NCBI GenBank assembly: GCA_020746875.1 | Contig: JAGTJL010000013.1 | Location: 620,001-684,000, forward strand | Direction of reading: 5' to 3' | DNA: 64,000 nt | Origin: Rhexocercosporidium sp. MPI-PUGE-AT-0058 | Taxonomy: Eukaryota; Ascomycota; Leotiomycetes; Helotiales | Shown here: positions 50,350-61,296 of the stretch, piece after piece | Layout of the letters: each line of letters starts with the position of its first letter | Position numbering within the stretch: the first letter of the stretch is position 1 | Program-made: the position numbers and the translations under genes | The notes under the pieces: generated by a model | The model's input: only the letters and a program-made list of their open reading frames with translations | Told to the model about the DNA's origin: nothing | Databases searched by the model: none

Positions 50350-50877
50350 ATGCTTCGGCTTTTCAGCATTCCTTCATTTCGCGCTTTAAGAATGGCATCA
50401 AACGACATGACTCTCACGACTTCTCAACGTGCTCTAATTCCAGAGTCCAAGATAGATACAGAAGCAGTCGAGCGCCTCGAACCACTTGACTCACCAACTC
50501 TTGCGCCTCTCATACCACATCTCCTGATATGGATTCAAGATGCGAATTGGCCCGTAGCCTGGCCAGTCATACAACTGCTACAGAAACACCCAGCTATTGT
50601 GGTTGAACCAGTACGTAAAGTTCTGCGGGATGAAGCTGGCGAGGTAGATGATGGGTCTTGGAAGAGCAACTGTTTGAGCGCCCTGGTGGCGGAGATGGAC
50701 AAGGAGTATCAGATACAACTAAAAGAGGAGATTTTAAGGATGGCGAGGTCTCCAACTAAGGAGGAGCTGGAGTGGGAGACTATGGACATTGCAAAGGATA
50801 TTTTGGAGGAGTTGGGAATCACAGTGGAATCAAGCCCAAAGCCTTCTCCTGGTGACCTTGAATCGGAATCTAAGTGA
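50350..50877 (+). CDS. DUF5071-domain protein
   Basis: Intronless frame of 175 codons with ATG at 50350; a second ATG 42 bp later (MASNDM) is an alternative start. The segment LIPHLLIWIQDANWPVAWPVIQLLQKH matches the core of DUF5071, a small helical domain known mainly from bacterial proteins and also found in fungi. It has no assigned activity. The first 14 residues (MLRLFSIPSFRALR) are basic and hydrophobic and could be a weak mitochondrial signal if the first ATG is used. The C-terminal tail is acidic. A long (AT)n tract lies 28 bp after the stop. Confidence 0.75.
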   Translation: MLRLFSIPSFRALRMASNDMTLTTSQRALIPESKIDTEAVERLEPLDSPTLAPLIPHLLIWIQDANWPVAWPVIQLLQKHPAIVVEPVRKVLRDEAGEVDDGSWKSNCLSALVAEMDKEYQIQLKEEILRMARSPTKEELEWETMDIAKDILEELGITVESSPKPSPGDLESESK

Positions 50878-50899
50878 CGCGGGGTTCGACATGCCGCTG

Positions 50900-50904
<5 letters not shown>

Positions 50905-50936
<32 letters not shown>
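50905..50936. repeat. (AT)16 dinucleotide microsatellite
   Basis: A perfect 32-nt alternating AT run just downstream of the DUF5071 stop codon. It may form a hairpin in the transcript 3' region; length is likely polymorphic. Confidence 0.97.
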
Positions 50937-50941
<5 letters not shown>

Positions 50942-51323
50942 GAATCGTGTAAGTATATATTCCATGATTAGTCTAGGTCCGTCAGAAAGGCGTTGGTGCT
51001 AATTATCTGAGTTCTAGCCCGCCACTTCTTTGGATGGTTGGAAGATCATCGATGGGAATAACAGCATCGAGCTTTGTACTCGAGCAGCACCTGTTCCCTG
51101 TCCGCCGCCGTTGATTATACCCAGGAGATCATACTATTAGTATGAGATTCGGGTGCTATCTTCAGTCCCGATAAACCGGACCCCTCGGTTTCATGTTATT
51201 TATGAGGGATTGAGGGGTAATGGATCAGCTCAGCAGTTCGCACTCTGTGTCCACCGTATAAAGATGTTTTGACTACTACCGCATTGCTGTTCACTTAGAA
51301 ATTTGGAATCTTTATTGTCCAAA
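50937..51323. other. Intergenic region
   Basis: Spacer between the AT repeat and the broken AMP-binding gene; nothing recognised. Confidence 0.55.
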
Positions 51324-52064
51324 ATGTCCTCATCCCGTCGCTCACTGTCCTTTGCGATGGAAGAATCTCTTGAAAGACCACTGGAAAGCCCACACGATCT
51401 CCTAACAAGCGGAGCTCTTAACAACAAATCGAGAACTGCCGTTGTATGCCTGCACCAACACAGTAGCTTTCTCAGCTCAATCACCAAGAGTACCCTAGGT
51501 GACTGTCTGAAATGGACAATTGAGGAGCTGCTGAGAGCTAGCCATGCTTTTGCTCGGTCACTCGCTGCCACTGTAGTCAGGCCAGGTATGTGGATTACTG
51601 TCTTTGTGCACAATGTCGCCGAATACCATGTTGTCTTCCGAACCTCGCTGGAACTCAATTGCATTTTCGCTACTTTGAATCTAAAGACTTCGATGCACGG
51701 AAAGGAGGCTAAGCACGTGATCGAGCTTCTGAACCTCTCAGTTCTGGTTGCTCCTAACGTTGATTGTGGAAAGAAGATCGAAAATGCTGCACCCGAAATC
51801 GCAGAGAACTTTCTCTTGAAGCTGTTTAGCCAAGGCAACCCAGAAGGCCTCAATAGTTAAGATGACTTCGAACACTTCTCGACAAGGTGGGATGGAAAAG
51901 AACACATTTCCGAGTTGCAGATACACCGAGATGTAGACGATGTTTGCCTTGTACTAATGACCAAAGGAACCACTTCAATACCAAAAGGATGCCCACATAA
52001 TAGCAGATCATTCGTGCATAGCATTCAAGCTTATGTTGCTGCAATGGATCTGGGGAGTGGATAG
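51324..52064 (+). pseudogene. AMP-binding (acyl-CoA synthetase/adenylation) gene fragment, interrupted
   Basis: The frame from the ATG at 51324 encodes the N-terminal part of an acyl-CoA synthetase-like adenylating enzyme. It includes WTIEELLRASHAFARSLAA and HNVAEYHVVFRTSLELN, then a TAA at 51858-51860. The same frame continues past the stop into the ATP-binding signature region (LMTKGTTSIPKG, 51954-51989) and CPHNSRSFVHSIQAY. It stops again at TAG, 52062-52064. In the signature the usual Ser of T-S-G-T-T is Lys, which suggests relaxed constraint. The rest of the roughly 550-residue family domain is missing. A functional product is unlikely. Such enzymes often sit in secondary-metabolite clusters, but no partner genes are seen nearby. 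Confidence 0.82.
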
Positions 52065-52420
52065 GTCCCTATTCTCCGTCATTGAGAGACTAGGAAAAGA
52101 GAACATCAAGACCATAGATGAGATTGCGAGCAGACAAGGGTTCAATTAGCTACCATCTATGATGATATATTATAAGCATCTGAAGTAGAAGCAAATTCCG
52201 AGTCGCACCGATATTGGCTTGTTGTGGAATTGTATGATGGCTAGTCGGGATACGGTCTGCGTTATGCCGAACTGGGATGATGGGTGATTGAGATTGAGAG
52301 AGGTAGAGGAGATGTTGGGTGTTTACTTGAATATTGCTGCGTTGCTTGCGACGAAGGAGAATTGGGGGAAGAAGATTGGAGAGTTGGATGTTTGGCTAGA
52401 GTTGACGTACAAGCCATGAG
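52056..52420 (+). pseudogene. Unidentified decayed coding relic
   Basis: In a frame different from the AMP-binding fragment, about 120 codons look protein-like (FSVIERLGKENIKTIDEIAS, DIGLLWNCMMASRDT, LNIAALLATKENWGKKIGEL). They are broken by three internal stops, TAG, TAG and TGA, before a final TGA. I cannot name the family. It could be the shifted continuation of the preceding gene or a second gene joined by a deletion. Confidence 0.4.
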
Positions 52421-53942
52421 ACACAACATCGGCAGCGAATGTAAGTAAGTCTAACTTACGTCGGCATAATACGATGGTTTTGAAAGGGGAGAACTTCTTA
52501 TCGGTTGGCCGACTAACTCTACATTCGAGAGATATAACGCAAAGCTCCCGCAGCATTTCTTTTCTCAGCTCACAAGCACTGCACCCATTCATGCATTGGC
52601 ACTTCACATCACCTATGTTTTCGCCCCCGAAGCATGTCTAACTTTTATCATGGCTAGTTAGTACGACATCTTGAATCCATCACGAGGGACCATATCATTT
52701 GAGTCTTTCCACGCCAGCACGTGATTAACAACCACTTGTATGTGTACCTACGTTCCGTTCTCAGCTGTCCGACGTTTCCGATCGTCGCCAGGAGCAGAAG
52801 ATGCTAACCATGTTTTGCATGTATTGTATCCTATTCTCCGGCATAGTGAGTCGTCAGATCCTTCTATAACAATAATCCACCCCCCTAGAGAAGCACGAGT
52901 TCATCGTCTTTTCTCACTCGCTTAGCAGCAAGCACGTATTAAAAGGGGCAAATGACAAATATACTAACACACTAACATCCTAAGTAATCTCATGCAACTT
53001 GGCCGTAACTCTAACCTAGTTTAACACAGCTATAGCTTACTCTTATCTATCTCGTAACAGGTCGATAATATACGTCAACTACCTCGAGTACGATTGGACA
53101 GTACCTGTCAAGAGTGCGCGGGGTGGCCACGACCAAGTGGACGGTACATGGCGCAACGAAAACTCGGGATTGCCTCATAATGGAGCCTAGACTTGAGGTT
53201 ATGAGGTGCTGACCTGCGGGCACCAATTGCAATATCTGTTTCTGATAGCGATGGAATTTTTGATTCGCAATTCGCGAAGAGTGGATATCGAATGTTTCTT
53301 ATCGCTAAGCACGATGTTGATGCTAGGTATTGCGAATGTGCTTTTGGTGGAATTTGGTGTGTCGATGCGCTGATGACGGTTCTGGGCTTGAGTTACTTGG
53401 AAGAAATTTGGTAGGGACTGCATCATGTTTCTGGAAACTAGCCCGTCGATTGATTCGTCAAAGACTCACTGTTCTGGGGAGTTAACATTGACATGCTCAG
53501 TAGGCTGGTGCTAGACAAGCAAACTTTCAAGCCGCCCGTCTTCCCAAGATCTCTTGGGATTACAATTGCAAGCTTTGGCATCTGCCCTTGAAAATTGCCT
53601 AGCTATGAATTCTGAAATTATCAAATGCGTACTTTACCAATCACGTCTACCCACCAGGAATCATGTTTCTAGCTATCTACAAAGTTTTCGTTTGACCTAT
53701 GCAGATCTAGAAGGACTTCTCAGTATGTAAGAACTCATGGAAAGTCTACCTACGCGGTTATGTATGGTCTAGGTACTCTTCCCGCCACCTAGCCCCCCAC
53801 ATGCAGCTGTGGAAATCACGACATACAGGCTTTTCTACCGAGTCCCGAGAGGACTACATAACCTCCTGGGATCTTTCTATTTTCTGGGCAGCTTCTTGGA
53901 TTCTCTTGACCATCCACTCACATCCAGTCTTCGACGCCAAAG
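52421..53942. other. Intergenic region without supported gene
   Basis: Short frames only. The right end is the promoter of the MFS gene at 53943. Confidence 0.55.
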
Positions 53943-55897
53943 ATGTCCGACGTTAAGGGAGCAGCCGTTGTCCAGGCTACACCTAGACACACCCAAGCAG
54001 ACAACGTTCACTACGACGAGACCACAGCATTCTCCGACCCTATTCCTCCAACCAAAGACGACGCATACATCGGCTCTGGTTCAGCATCCACCAATTCTGA
54101 CGAAGACGGTAACGATATCAAGAACAACCCTTTCTTAGATCCCGATGTAGCTGAACACTGGGCTATCGTGTATGAGAAATCACAATATGAGTGTCGGTCT
54201 GCTTTCGATCCCGCGTTTACGTGGACTGAGGAGGAGGAACGAAAGCTTGTTCGTCGCTTGGACTGGCGCGTGTGTCTCTGGGCTGTAAGAACGCCTCAAA
54301 GCTTGTTCCTAATTCCGGTCTCGCTGATAATTTTTCTAGTGCGTGATGTTTTTCGGGTTGCAAGTCGATCGAGGGAATCTTGTACAAGCAGTATCTGACA
54401 ACTTGCTCAATGACCTGCACTTGACTACGAACGGTAAGAACTCTACAAACGATTCTCTTGCCAATCTAAACAGAGCTGAGTTGGCTGACTTAATGTGCAG
54501 ATTACAACTTTGGAAACGTAATCTTCCTGTTCTCGTTCTTGCTCGCAGAATTGCCTTCACAGCTGGTCTCGAAGAAACTCGGTCCTGATCGTTGGATTCC
54601 TATGCAGATCACTCTTTGGTCCGTCGTTGCGATGTCGCAGTGTGCTCTTTCTGGAAAGAGGAGTTTCTACGCTACTCGTAGCATTCTCGGCCTTCTAGAA
54701 GTGCGTGAAATGTTGTGAACTATATGAGAATCTATTGCTGACAAAGTCAGGGTGGATTTATCCCAGATATTGTCCTCTGGCTCAGCTATTTCTACACGTC
54801 GAGGGAACTACCAACCCGTCTCAGGTATGCGGTCCCTCAACATTCTCAAGCATTCTCAAGCATTCTAGTGCAGTACTGACCTTCCTATTTTCAGTTTCTT
54901 CTGGACGACACTCTCCACCACCACAATCATTACCTCGCTCCTAGCTTTCGCCTTGCTGCACATGCGAGGTGTCGCAGGTTGGGCAGGTTGGAGATGGCTG
55001 TTTTTACTTGAAGGTGCAATCACTTTACTCGTTGGACTATCTTCATTCTTCATGATGCCTGCGTCCGCTGTCCAAACCAAGACCTGGTACCGTCCAAAAG
55101 GATGGTTCTCGGATCGCGAAGTGAAGATCGTCGTCAACCGAATCCTCCGCGACGACCCCTCCAAGGGCGACATGCATAATCGCCAAGCGATCACTCCTAG
55201 AAGGCTATGGAATGCAGCTCGGGATTACGATCTCTGGCCATTATACGCCATTGGACTTGTGGCATACATTCCACAGGCGCCCACAAATACTTACATCACC
55301 TTAACTCTTAGGTCTCTCGGCTTCAGCACCTTCAATACCAATCTTTTGACCATTCCATACTCGGTCTTCCACATCATCACTCTCCTTCTTCTGACCCAAC
55401 TCTCTGAGCGCACAAATGAGCGAACTCTTGTCGCCATGCTCCAACCCCTCTGGACACTTCCCTGCATAATCGCGCTCCGCTTCTGGCCTGGCGCTTTGAA
55501 AGAAGCATGGGGGACGTATGCGCTCGTCACCGTCCTCCTCTCATACCCCTACTGTCACGCGATCCTCGTCGGCTGGACATCCAAGAACTCCAACAATGTC
55601 GGCACGCGCTCCGTCTCAGCCGCATTCTATAACATGGCCGTTCAACTCGGCAATATCTGCTCGAACTTCATCTACCGCCAAGATGACAAGCCGCTTTACC
55701 ATCGTGGGAATCGCAATCTGTTGATCATTAATTTTTTGAGTATTGGGGTGTTCTTGTTTACGAAGGTGTATTATGTGTATAGGAATAAGCAGAAGGATCG
55801 TGTTTGGAATGCAATGAGTGCTGAGGAGCAGAGGGATTATAAGAGGAATGAGACTTTGACGGGCTCGAGGAGGCTGGATTTTAGGTTTGCTCATTGA
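53943..55897 (+). CDS. MFS transporter, Dal5/anion:cation symporter type
   Basis: Twelve-helix permease of the allantoate/nicotinate/pantothenate (Dal5, Tna1, Liz1) family, in the plasma membrane. The ATG is at 53943, with an acidic Ser/Asp-rich N-terminal tail. The segment EEEERKLVRRLDWRVCLWA is the family signature before helix 1. After an intron it continues with MFFGLQVDRGNLVQAVSDN. Further short introns (before DYNFGNVIF, after GLLE, and near 54823-54890) are removed. Later motifs include LLAELPSQLVSKKLGPDRWIP, RGVAGWAGWRWLFLLEGA and WTSKNSNNVGTRSVSAAF. The stop is at 55897. About 560 residues with no breaks. The vitamin or nitrogen-compound substrate is not deducible. Confidence 0.92.
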
Positions 55898-56429
55898 GCA
55901 TCTAAGGAAGAATTCTTTTTGGGGATTCGCATAGTGAAAGGACCAATGAGGAAAATATGGGTCTTCGTAGAAACGTAGAAGAAGCGACGAATTGTCAACA
56001 AAAGTCAACGATTACCACGTGACAACGCCCATCCCTTCATCACTTTCGCTTTGAAAGGCGGCTCGCTGGCTCCAAAAAGTTGGTTGACTTCATTTCTGGG
56101 CCTGGAACTCGGTGCTCCATTTGATGAGGTTGGTTTTTGGAAGGCTGCCATTACTGCAGAAAGGGAGGAGAGTTGGGCGTTGATCAGGGAGCTGCTATTC
56201 AAAGTACTTCCGTGCGAAGATTGCACGAAGTACCCATCATTCACTGTGTTCGCGTTTTCAAGTACAAGTATACGAGCCACATTCATTTTGAAAGCATTGA
56301 ATTCGAGAAGCTCAGCGCATTTATATTAGACCCTTTGAAAACATCATTGCAGCATATGATATAACTCCCCCGGACCTTTCAGCAGCCATCACGAAATTCC
56401 ATTCATGCAGACCGCTCCACCTCAAAACA
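55898..56429. other. Intergenic region between convergent genes
   Basis: 3' flanks of the Dal5-type transporter and of the CVNH gene. No supported gene. Confidence 0.6.
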
Positions 56430-56929
56430 TCACTCTAAGCATGGCATGTCAGCAGCTACAGTTTTGTGAGCGGGAGAAGAGTTACCAAAGACAAGTTGCC
56501 CATTTTGGTTGGAGATTCGCTCAGAAATGTTGATATCACATGGAATCCCCTCACCCTCGACGTTTCTGAGCTCACCGCGGAGAATAGGAACGCCGTCATC
56601 GCCCTCGAGGCCGAAGCTGAAGTTCTCACCGGAATCGGCGAAGCCTATGATGTCACTTCGTCAGAGGTTGTGAGATTGACTTAGTCGGTGGCTTCTTTAC
56701 CTTGACCTTCCCACTGGAAGCTTCCTGAACGAATGTTAGTTATTTGTCTTGTAATTTGGCAAGAAACCAGAGCGAGGGAGTTGAGGGGTGTCATACCATT
56801 GTTGTTGCCAATGCAGGTGTTTAGATCTAACTCCGCCTCGATCATCTCGCCGTCTTCGTTTGGGATGGAGGCCTTGAGGATGTGGTTGTCTTCAACACGG
56901 ACATCTTGCGCGGATGCGTGGAAAGACAT
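56430..56929 (-). CDS. Cyanovirin-N homology (CVNH) lectin-like protein
   Basis: Small cytosolic-type lectin; CVNH proteins bind mannose-rich or other glycans, and the fungal role is largely unknown. The ATG at 56929 gives MSFHASAQDVRVEDNHILKA, with no signal peptide. Three introns: after GNNNG (GTATGACACC...GTTCAG), after WEGQ (GTAAAGAAGC...CATCATAG) and a possible last one beginning at GTAACTCTTC. The assembled protein has the two tandem CVNH repeats: LDLNTCIGNNNG then SFQWEGQG, and GFADSGENFSFGLEGDDG then INISERISNQNGQLVF. About 105 residues if the last intron is removed, ending VFE. Retention would add 17 residues in frame and use the same TGA at 56430-56432. The single-domain form matches ascomycete CVNHs. 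Confidence 0.9.
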
Positions 56930-58065
56930 TGTGACGTTCTTGGTGTTGATGGGAGTTGATGAAAGTTGAGAAGCTTGTTTAGAGGTTGAATTTTGTTCTG
57001 GAGGAAGCGTCTAATGTTTGAGAGTTGTGGTTGATGGTGGTCATAAGGCTAGAACTTGACGAGGGCCTCTTAAATATATCTTCGTGGGTTAATCTAGTTA
57101 TTCATGCGTCGCTTCCACATTATTCACAGGTTCTTGCCAAACTTGGTAGGATAATCTACTAAGCTTGGAGTAGCACAGTCACTGGAGGAAGTAACGAATT
57201 GAAACTGATGATTCACGCATGTTCCCACCACTTCTCGGAATAACTTCGATATTTACCCCTCACGAACACACTTTCCCTCCTATATCTTCAGCTGGACAGG
57301 GTCTGCTCAACTAAAAGTATTTTTGTGGATATACACACAAGCCCCTCTCTTATGACCCAAGATCACAAATGAGCACGTATCATACTGTGGAGAAATGCTC
57401 CGATATACCTCCCGCCAAGCTAAGCTGAATTTCCAGAAGGTTTCTAAATGGTCAGCCACAGCTTCTCCGGAAACAACGGCACTGAGATGTCTCCGCCAAT
57501 TGCCAGCTGGCAAAGCCAAGTGGCTTGCGTCTGTAATGTTGCCTTGGCGCGGCATGTTGTATACTTAAGTAGTTGTTGGCGTTGTGAGTTGGGGACCAAC
57601 AAGGCCAATCGGCTCGCGCCGGCCCATCGTTGTATGGAGATTGAGGAACCCTTGCATTAGTGTCCCCATTTCTAACGGCTCTAAGCGGGACAAGCGGCTA
57701 GGACATCAAGAGTTCTCTCACCTGAGGGGAATGAAAGATCATGTGGTCCTTGTATTGGGGAGGGAGGCGAGTATAATGAGACTTTGGCAGTAAAGAAACA
57801 AATTTGAGGGTAAGATGAAGGTTGGACACGATATAGAGTTGAAAAGAAAATATCTAAACGTATCTAATACTTCTTGAGACTTGACTTTTTTTCAAAAATC
57901 ATCAAAATCTTCAAATGAAGGGAATTCAATGAAAGTCTCAAAAGCATCAAACTTGGCAACTAGAAGTCGTCCAAGGAATTCTAAAAGTAACAAAAAAGCT
58001 CATTCAAGTATCAAGTTTTGATTCAATGGAATCCCGAGTATTACGCAGCTGAGCAACCTCGTAGT
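56930..58065. other. Intergenic region without supported gene
   Basis: CVNH promoter and flank of the GH92 relic. Small frames show no domain. Confidence 0.55.
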
Positions 58066-59370
58066 CTAAACTTGTGTCATTACCAGAAAGGTCTCCGATC
58101 TACGCCCAAAGAAGAGCCTTGGCACTGGGTGACAACTCCGTATGATGAATGAACTCCTGAAAGGGTTATTACCTTGGTCATCGAAGTAAGGGACGATATC
58201 TCTGAGTGTCCATATTCTATGGATTCCTTGAAAGTCGAAGGTGCCGTTCAAATACCGGGGTTGGAGGAATCCGGTAAATCTGCTCTCGATTGTGCTGTTG
58301 GGGAAGTTCGTGGTGTTGGCTACAAGGTATGGTTGATCAGCTTCGCAGATGTCCTTCCAATTGTTTGAACGAGCCACGTATTTTTCGGGGTCGGATATGT
58401 GCCTGAGTCCTTGTGCCATTTCTGTAATATAGAAATCGCTGCAGGTATATTCTATTGTGCGTGATATCGAGCGAGTGAAGGTTCCAACGCCGTATGGATC
58501 ATAATCGTCAGTTGGTAATTATGTGGCCAGGAGTTTTCCAGGACGTGATGCCACCCCGACCTTCGACAGCCCAGTTTTCAGGCTCGTCTGTGAAACGTAA
58601 TTAGACAAAGCACACGACAGGAGGGTTTAGAACATAATTTCGGCATCTGAAAGTACAGCTTCGTAGCCTGGTTTACAATCTACACCAGCTGTAATGTTCT
58701 TCAGATAGGCATCGGCTAGTACTATATCGCCGTTGGATCCTCCTTGCGTAAATCCTTTGCACAACGACATTCTACATTCTGAAAGCTTTCCTGCGAAGAT
58801 TAAGTCCATCTTGTCATAGCGGGGAGAGAAAATCTACTCGGACTCACCTTCATGTCGATAAATGTCAATCAGACTCCTCACTATCAATGTCTGGATTTGC
58901 GGTTCAAGCAAAGTTAGTAAAGGGTGCGTGCTTCTGAACGAGTCTCAAATACAATAGTAGGACTCTTTGTAGGGCTCTGTACTGCTCTAAAGTGGGTTCT
59001 CTCTAGTATAGTCCTGAGGCGATATCATCGATCTGTACGTTCCTGACCAAAACACCGTCTGCAACGCTCCGCTAACACCTGTAGCGTCCACCTCAATCAC
59101 AGACAGCTTTTCACGCCAGGCCTCTTCAGCTGCACTACGAATTTTATCAAAGCCAAAACCGTGGATTCCACTTTCTGCATTTTGACAAGCTTTTTCGACA
59201 CTGATGAAAGACAAAGACACACCTACTCGGGCGAGGATCTGGTTGTTTGGTGGATCCACAAAGTCAAAAACATCAAAAGCTCGCTTGCCCACTTCTACGT
59301 CCGCGATAGCAAATATGGCAGACGGGTTATTCCCACCGTCTTTTCTAGGCTGAACTGATCGGCTTTTCAC
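58066..59370 (-). pseudogene. GH92 alpha-mannosidase pseudogene
   Basis: The sequence covers the middle and later part of a GH92 alpha-1,2-mannosidase, a normally secreted enzyme of about 750-800 residues that trims mannose from N-glycans. Recognisable pieces are RVGVSLSFISVEKACQNAE, REKLSVIEVDATGVSGALQT, SPQDYTRENPL, CKGFTQGGSNGDIVLADAY, PTDDYDPYGVGTFTRSIS and FTGFLQPRYLNGTF. Breaks: TAG at 58987-58989 and TGA at 58945-58947, both where the family has Trp; an apparently lost splice donor near 58632; and a frameshift near 58530. One intron (GTGAGTCCG...TTCGCAG) is still intact. The N-terminal domain and the C-terminal end are missing. The two Trp-to-stop changes fit G-to-A mutation of TGG, as in RIP. 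Confidence 0.88.
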
Positions 59371-59635
59371 ATATCGTCGAGGATGATGTGCTTGACGAAA
59401 CGATGGCTTTGGCCAATCTGGGATGAATGATATTTATACCGGCACAAAACATGAGGGTTCAGCTCGACACCCAGTCTTGGTGAAAAACATGGGACCTAAA
59501 GCTTAACTTCTCTTGCTCCCATCTTTTCCTCGGCTAGTAAGTTGCTCAGGCGGAAGCCACTTCTTCCCTCTCCAGTTCCTAGCACCTATTTCCAATTCTA
59601 GACTGGTATCGAAGAAAGACTTAGCTACCTTACTG

Positions 59636-60169
59636 ACATGCAATCTTCCAGCTACGTTTGCGTTGGAGTCCCAGGTACACCAACCACGAAACCACAAACT
59701 ACAACAACAAAATCTACATCGACTGGACCATCTCCGACGCAGACAGGGATTACCAGTAATTGCAATAACTACAACATAGTCTTAAGTGGCGATTCCTGTC
59801 AAGGAATAGTCGACAAATAGGGTACATTTTTACTCTCCTCGTTCTATTCCTGGAACCCCGTATTGGCAGCAACTGCGAGCACCTGTTCCTCGGCTACTAC
59901 GTCTGTGTTGGTGTCCCAGGAACCCTAAAGACAAGAACAACATCCACCGCTCCTGTTCCGTCGTCAAAGACAGACGCGTGTCCGAGTCTCAGATGCCAGG
60001 GATGATCAAGAGTTGTAAACAATGTTATTTGGTTCCCAGCGGATCGGATTGCCAGACCATTGAGAAAAGATACGGGATTAGTGCGAATCAATTCAATTCG
60101 TGGAATCCGCAGGTCGGCAGTGACTGCGCGCTTTTGTTTCAGGGGTATTATGTTTGCGTCAAGGCGTGA
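59636..60169 (+). pseudogene. LysM-domain protein pseudogene
   Basis: At least two LysM units and the tail of a third are visible. The first piece ends SSYVCVGVPGTPTT, followed by a Thr/Ser-rich linker. Unit A starts CNNYNIVLSGDSCQGIVDK and is cut by TAG at 59818-59820. Its remainder shifts frame near 59866 and continues with CEHLFLGYYVCVGVPGT. A second frameshift near 59995 precedes unit B (CYLVPSGSDCQTIEKRYG ... WNPQVGSDCALLFQGYYVCV), with a stop at 60167-60169. LysM proteins bind chitin; secreted ones act as effectors or as parts of fungal chitinases. With three breaks in 500 bp, no intact product is possible. Confidence 0.86.
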
Positions 60170-60446
60170 GGAATGTTAGTCCTTGGATTTGGAAGGAGGC
60201 TTGTAAGCGATCAAAAAGGGGGCGGGGTCAGGGTAAGTATGAAGCGAGACATAAATGTAGAAGCAAAACAAACCAATGAGCCAAATTCCAGACCAGGTCG
60301 ATCCAGCCTGGTGTTCTCTACCCTCCGAAAAAAATACATTCTCGTAACTTCTCTCTTCCACATTCCCTAAAGAAAGGGAAAAAGTCACTTACTAATATCA
60401 TCTCAAAGGAACACTGGGACAAAAACTCTCTTCAATCAGACCACCG

Positions 60447-61296
60447 ACAATGTATCAGTCTGGCCCGCGACTTCAATCGGGAGAACTTCCCTTCGTCTCC
60501 ACAGAGCAGACTCGTACCTGAGTAAATCAAAACCATTCTCTCTTCCTGGCGACCAGTCACTCTTCGCCAGATATCCCGTGAGAGCAACCCTTTGAATGGT
60601 CTCTGGTTAAGCACGGCCTACTGCTCAGAAAGCTCGGCTCTTCACGAGCAGCACTTCGACGGCCTCGATTGGGAGCTCATGCTAGGCGACGAGGACCGCT
60701 ATCTGAGCGATGCAAATTTGTATGACTTTGGGGGCGACTAGCAACGCATCTTTGATCTCTTTCCAGAAGTCCTGATGCCGAGCGAAGCGTGGAAAGATAT
60801 CCCGGAAGAGACGAGAGACAGGAGGAATGAGGCGATTCAAGACGCTGCTGTTGATGTCCGGGCTGGTGTGGGTGGACTGCTTGCTGTTTTGAATGGAGAA
60901 GCAAGGGAAGAAGATGCAGAGGAGAAGGTGAAAACGAGTTTGGATTGGGCGAGAATGCAGACGACTAGTGAAGATGAATCTCGTAGATATGTGCTGAGAT
61001 CGTGGACTGATATGATGCATCGGGCATTTGTGGTGGGTTTCATTGTCGTGGAGGATGAGGAGGCTTTGAAGACTGGGACGGTCTTGGTGGTGTTTCTGGA
61101 CGAGAGGGGGAAGTCGGTGAGGGAGGTGAGGTGTGATGCGGAGAGTGTTAATGGGTACTGTCCGCTGTGGGATGAAGGTACTCAATTTGATGGAGGTCAA
61201 TGGGAACATAGTACTATTGGGGAAGACTATGAGGAGGGAGGAGAGAGGTGGTCTGTTACGAGGGGAGAAGTGGAACATCTTATGCCGCTGTGGTAG
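60447..61296 (+). pseudogene. Degenerate fragment, possibly the tail of a killer-toxin-like (subgroup C) chitinase
   Basis: Pieces in two frames: MYQSGPRLQSGELPFVSTE at 60450 in one frame, then a long frame with SESSALHEQHFDGLDWELML. The latter is cut by TAG at 60739-60741, where a Trp codon is plausible (GGD-stop-QRIFDLFP). The frame continues through an ATG at 60775 to a stop at 61294-61296 (GEVEHLMPLW). Its Cys-poor, acidic sequence resembles my memory of the C-terminal region of fungal LysM-containing GH18 chitinases. That assignment is weak and no GH18 catalytic motif is present. The ORF from 60775 (173 codons) could be annotated as a hypothetical gene, but the open frame upstream of it suggests a truncated older gene. 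Confidence 0.4.
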
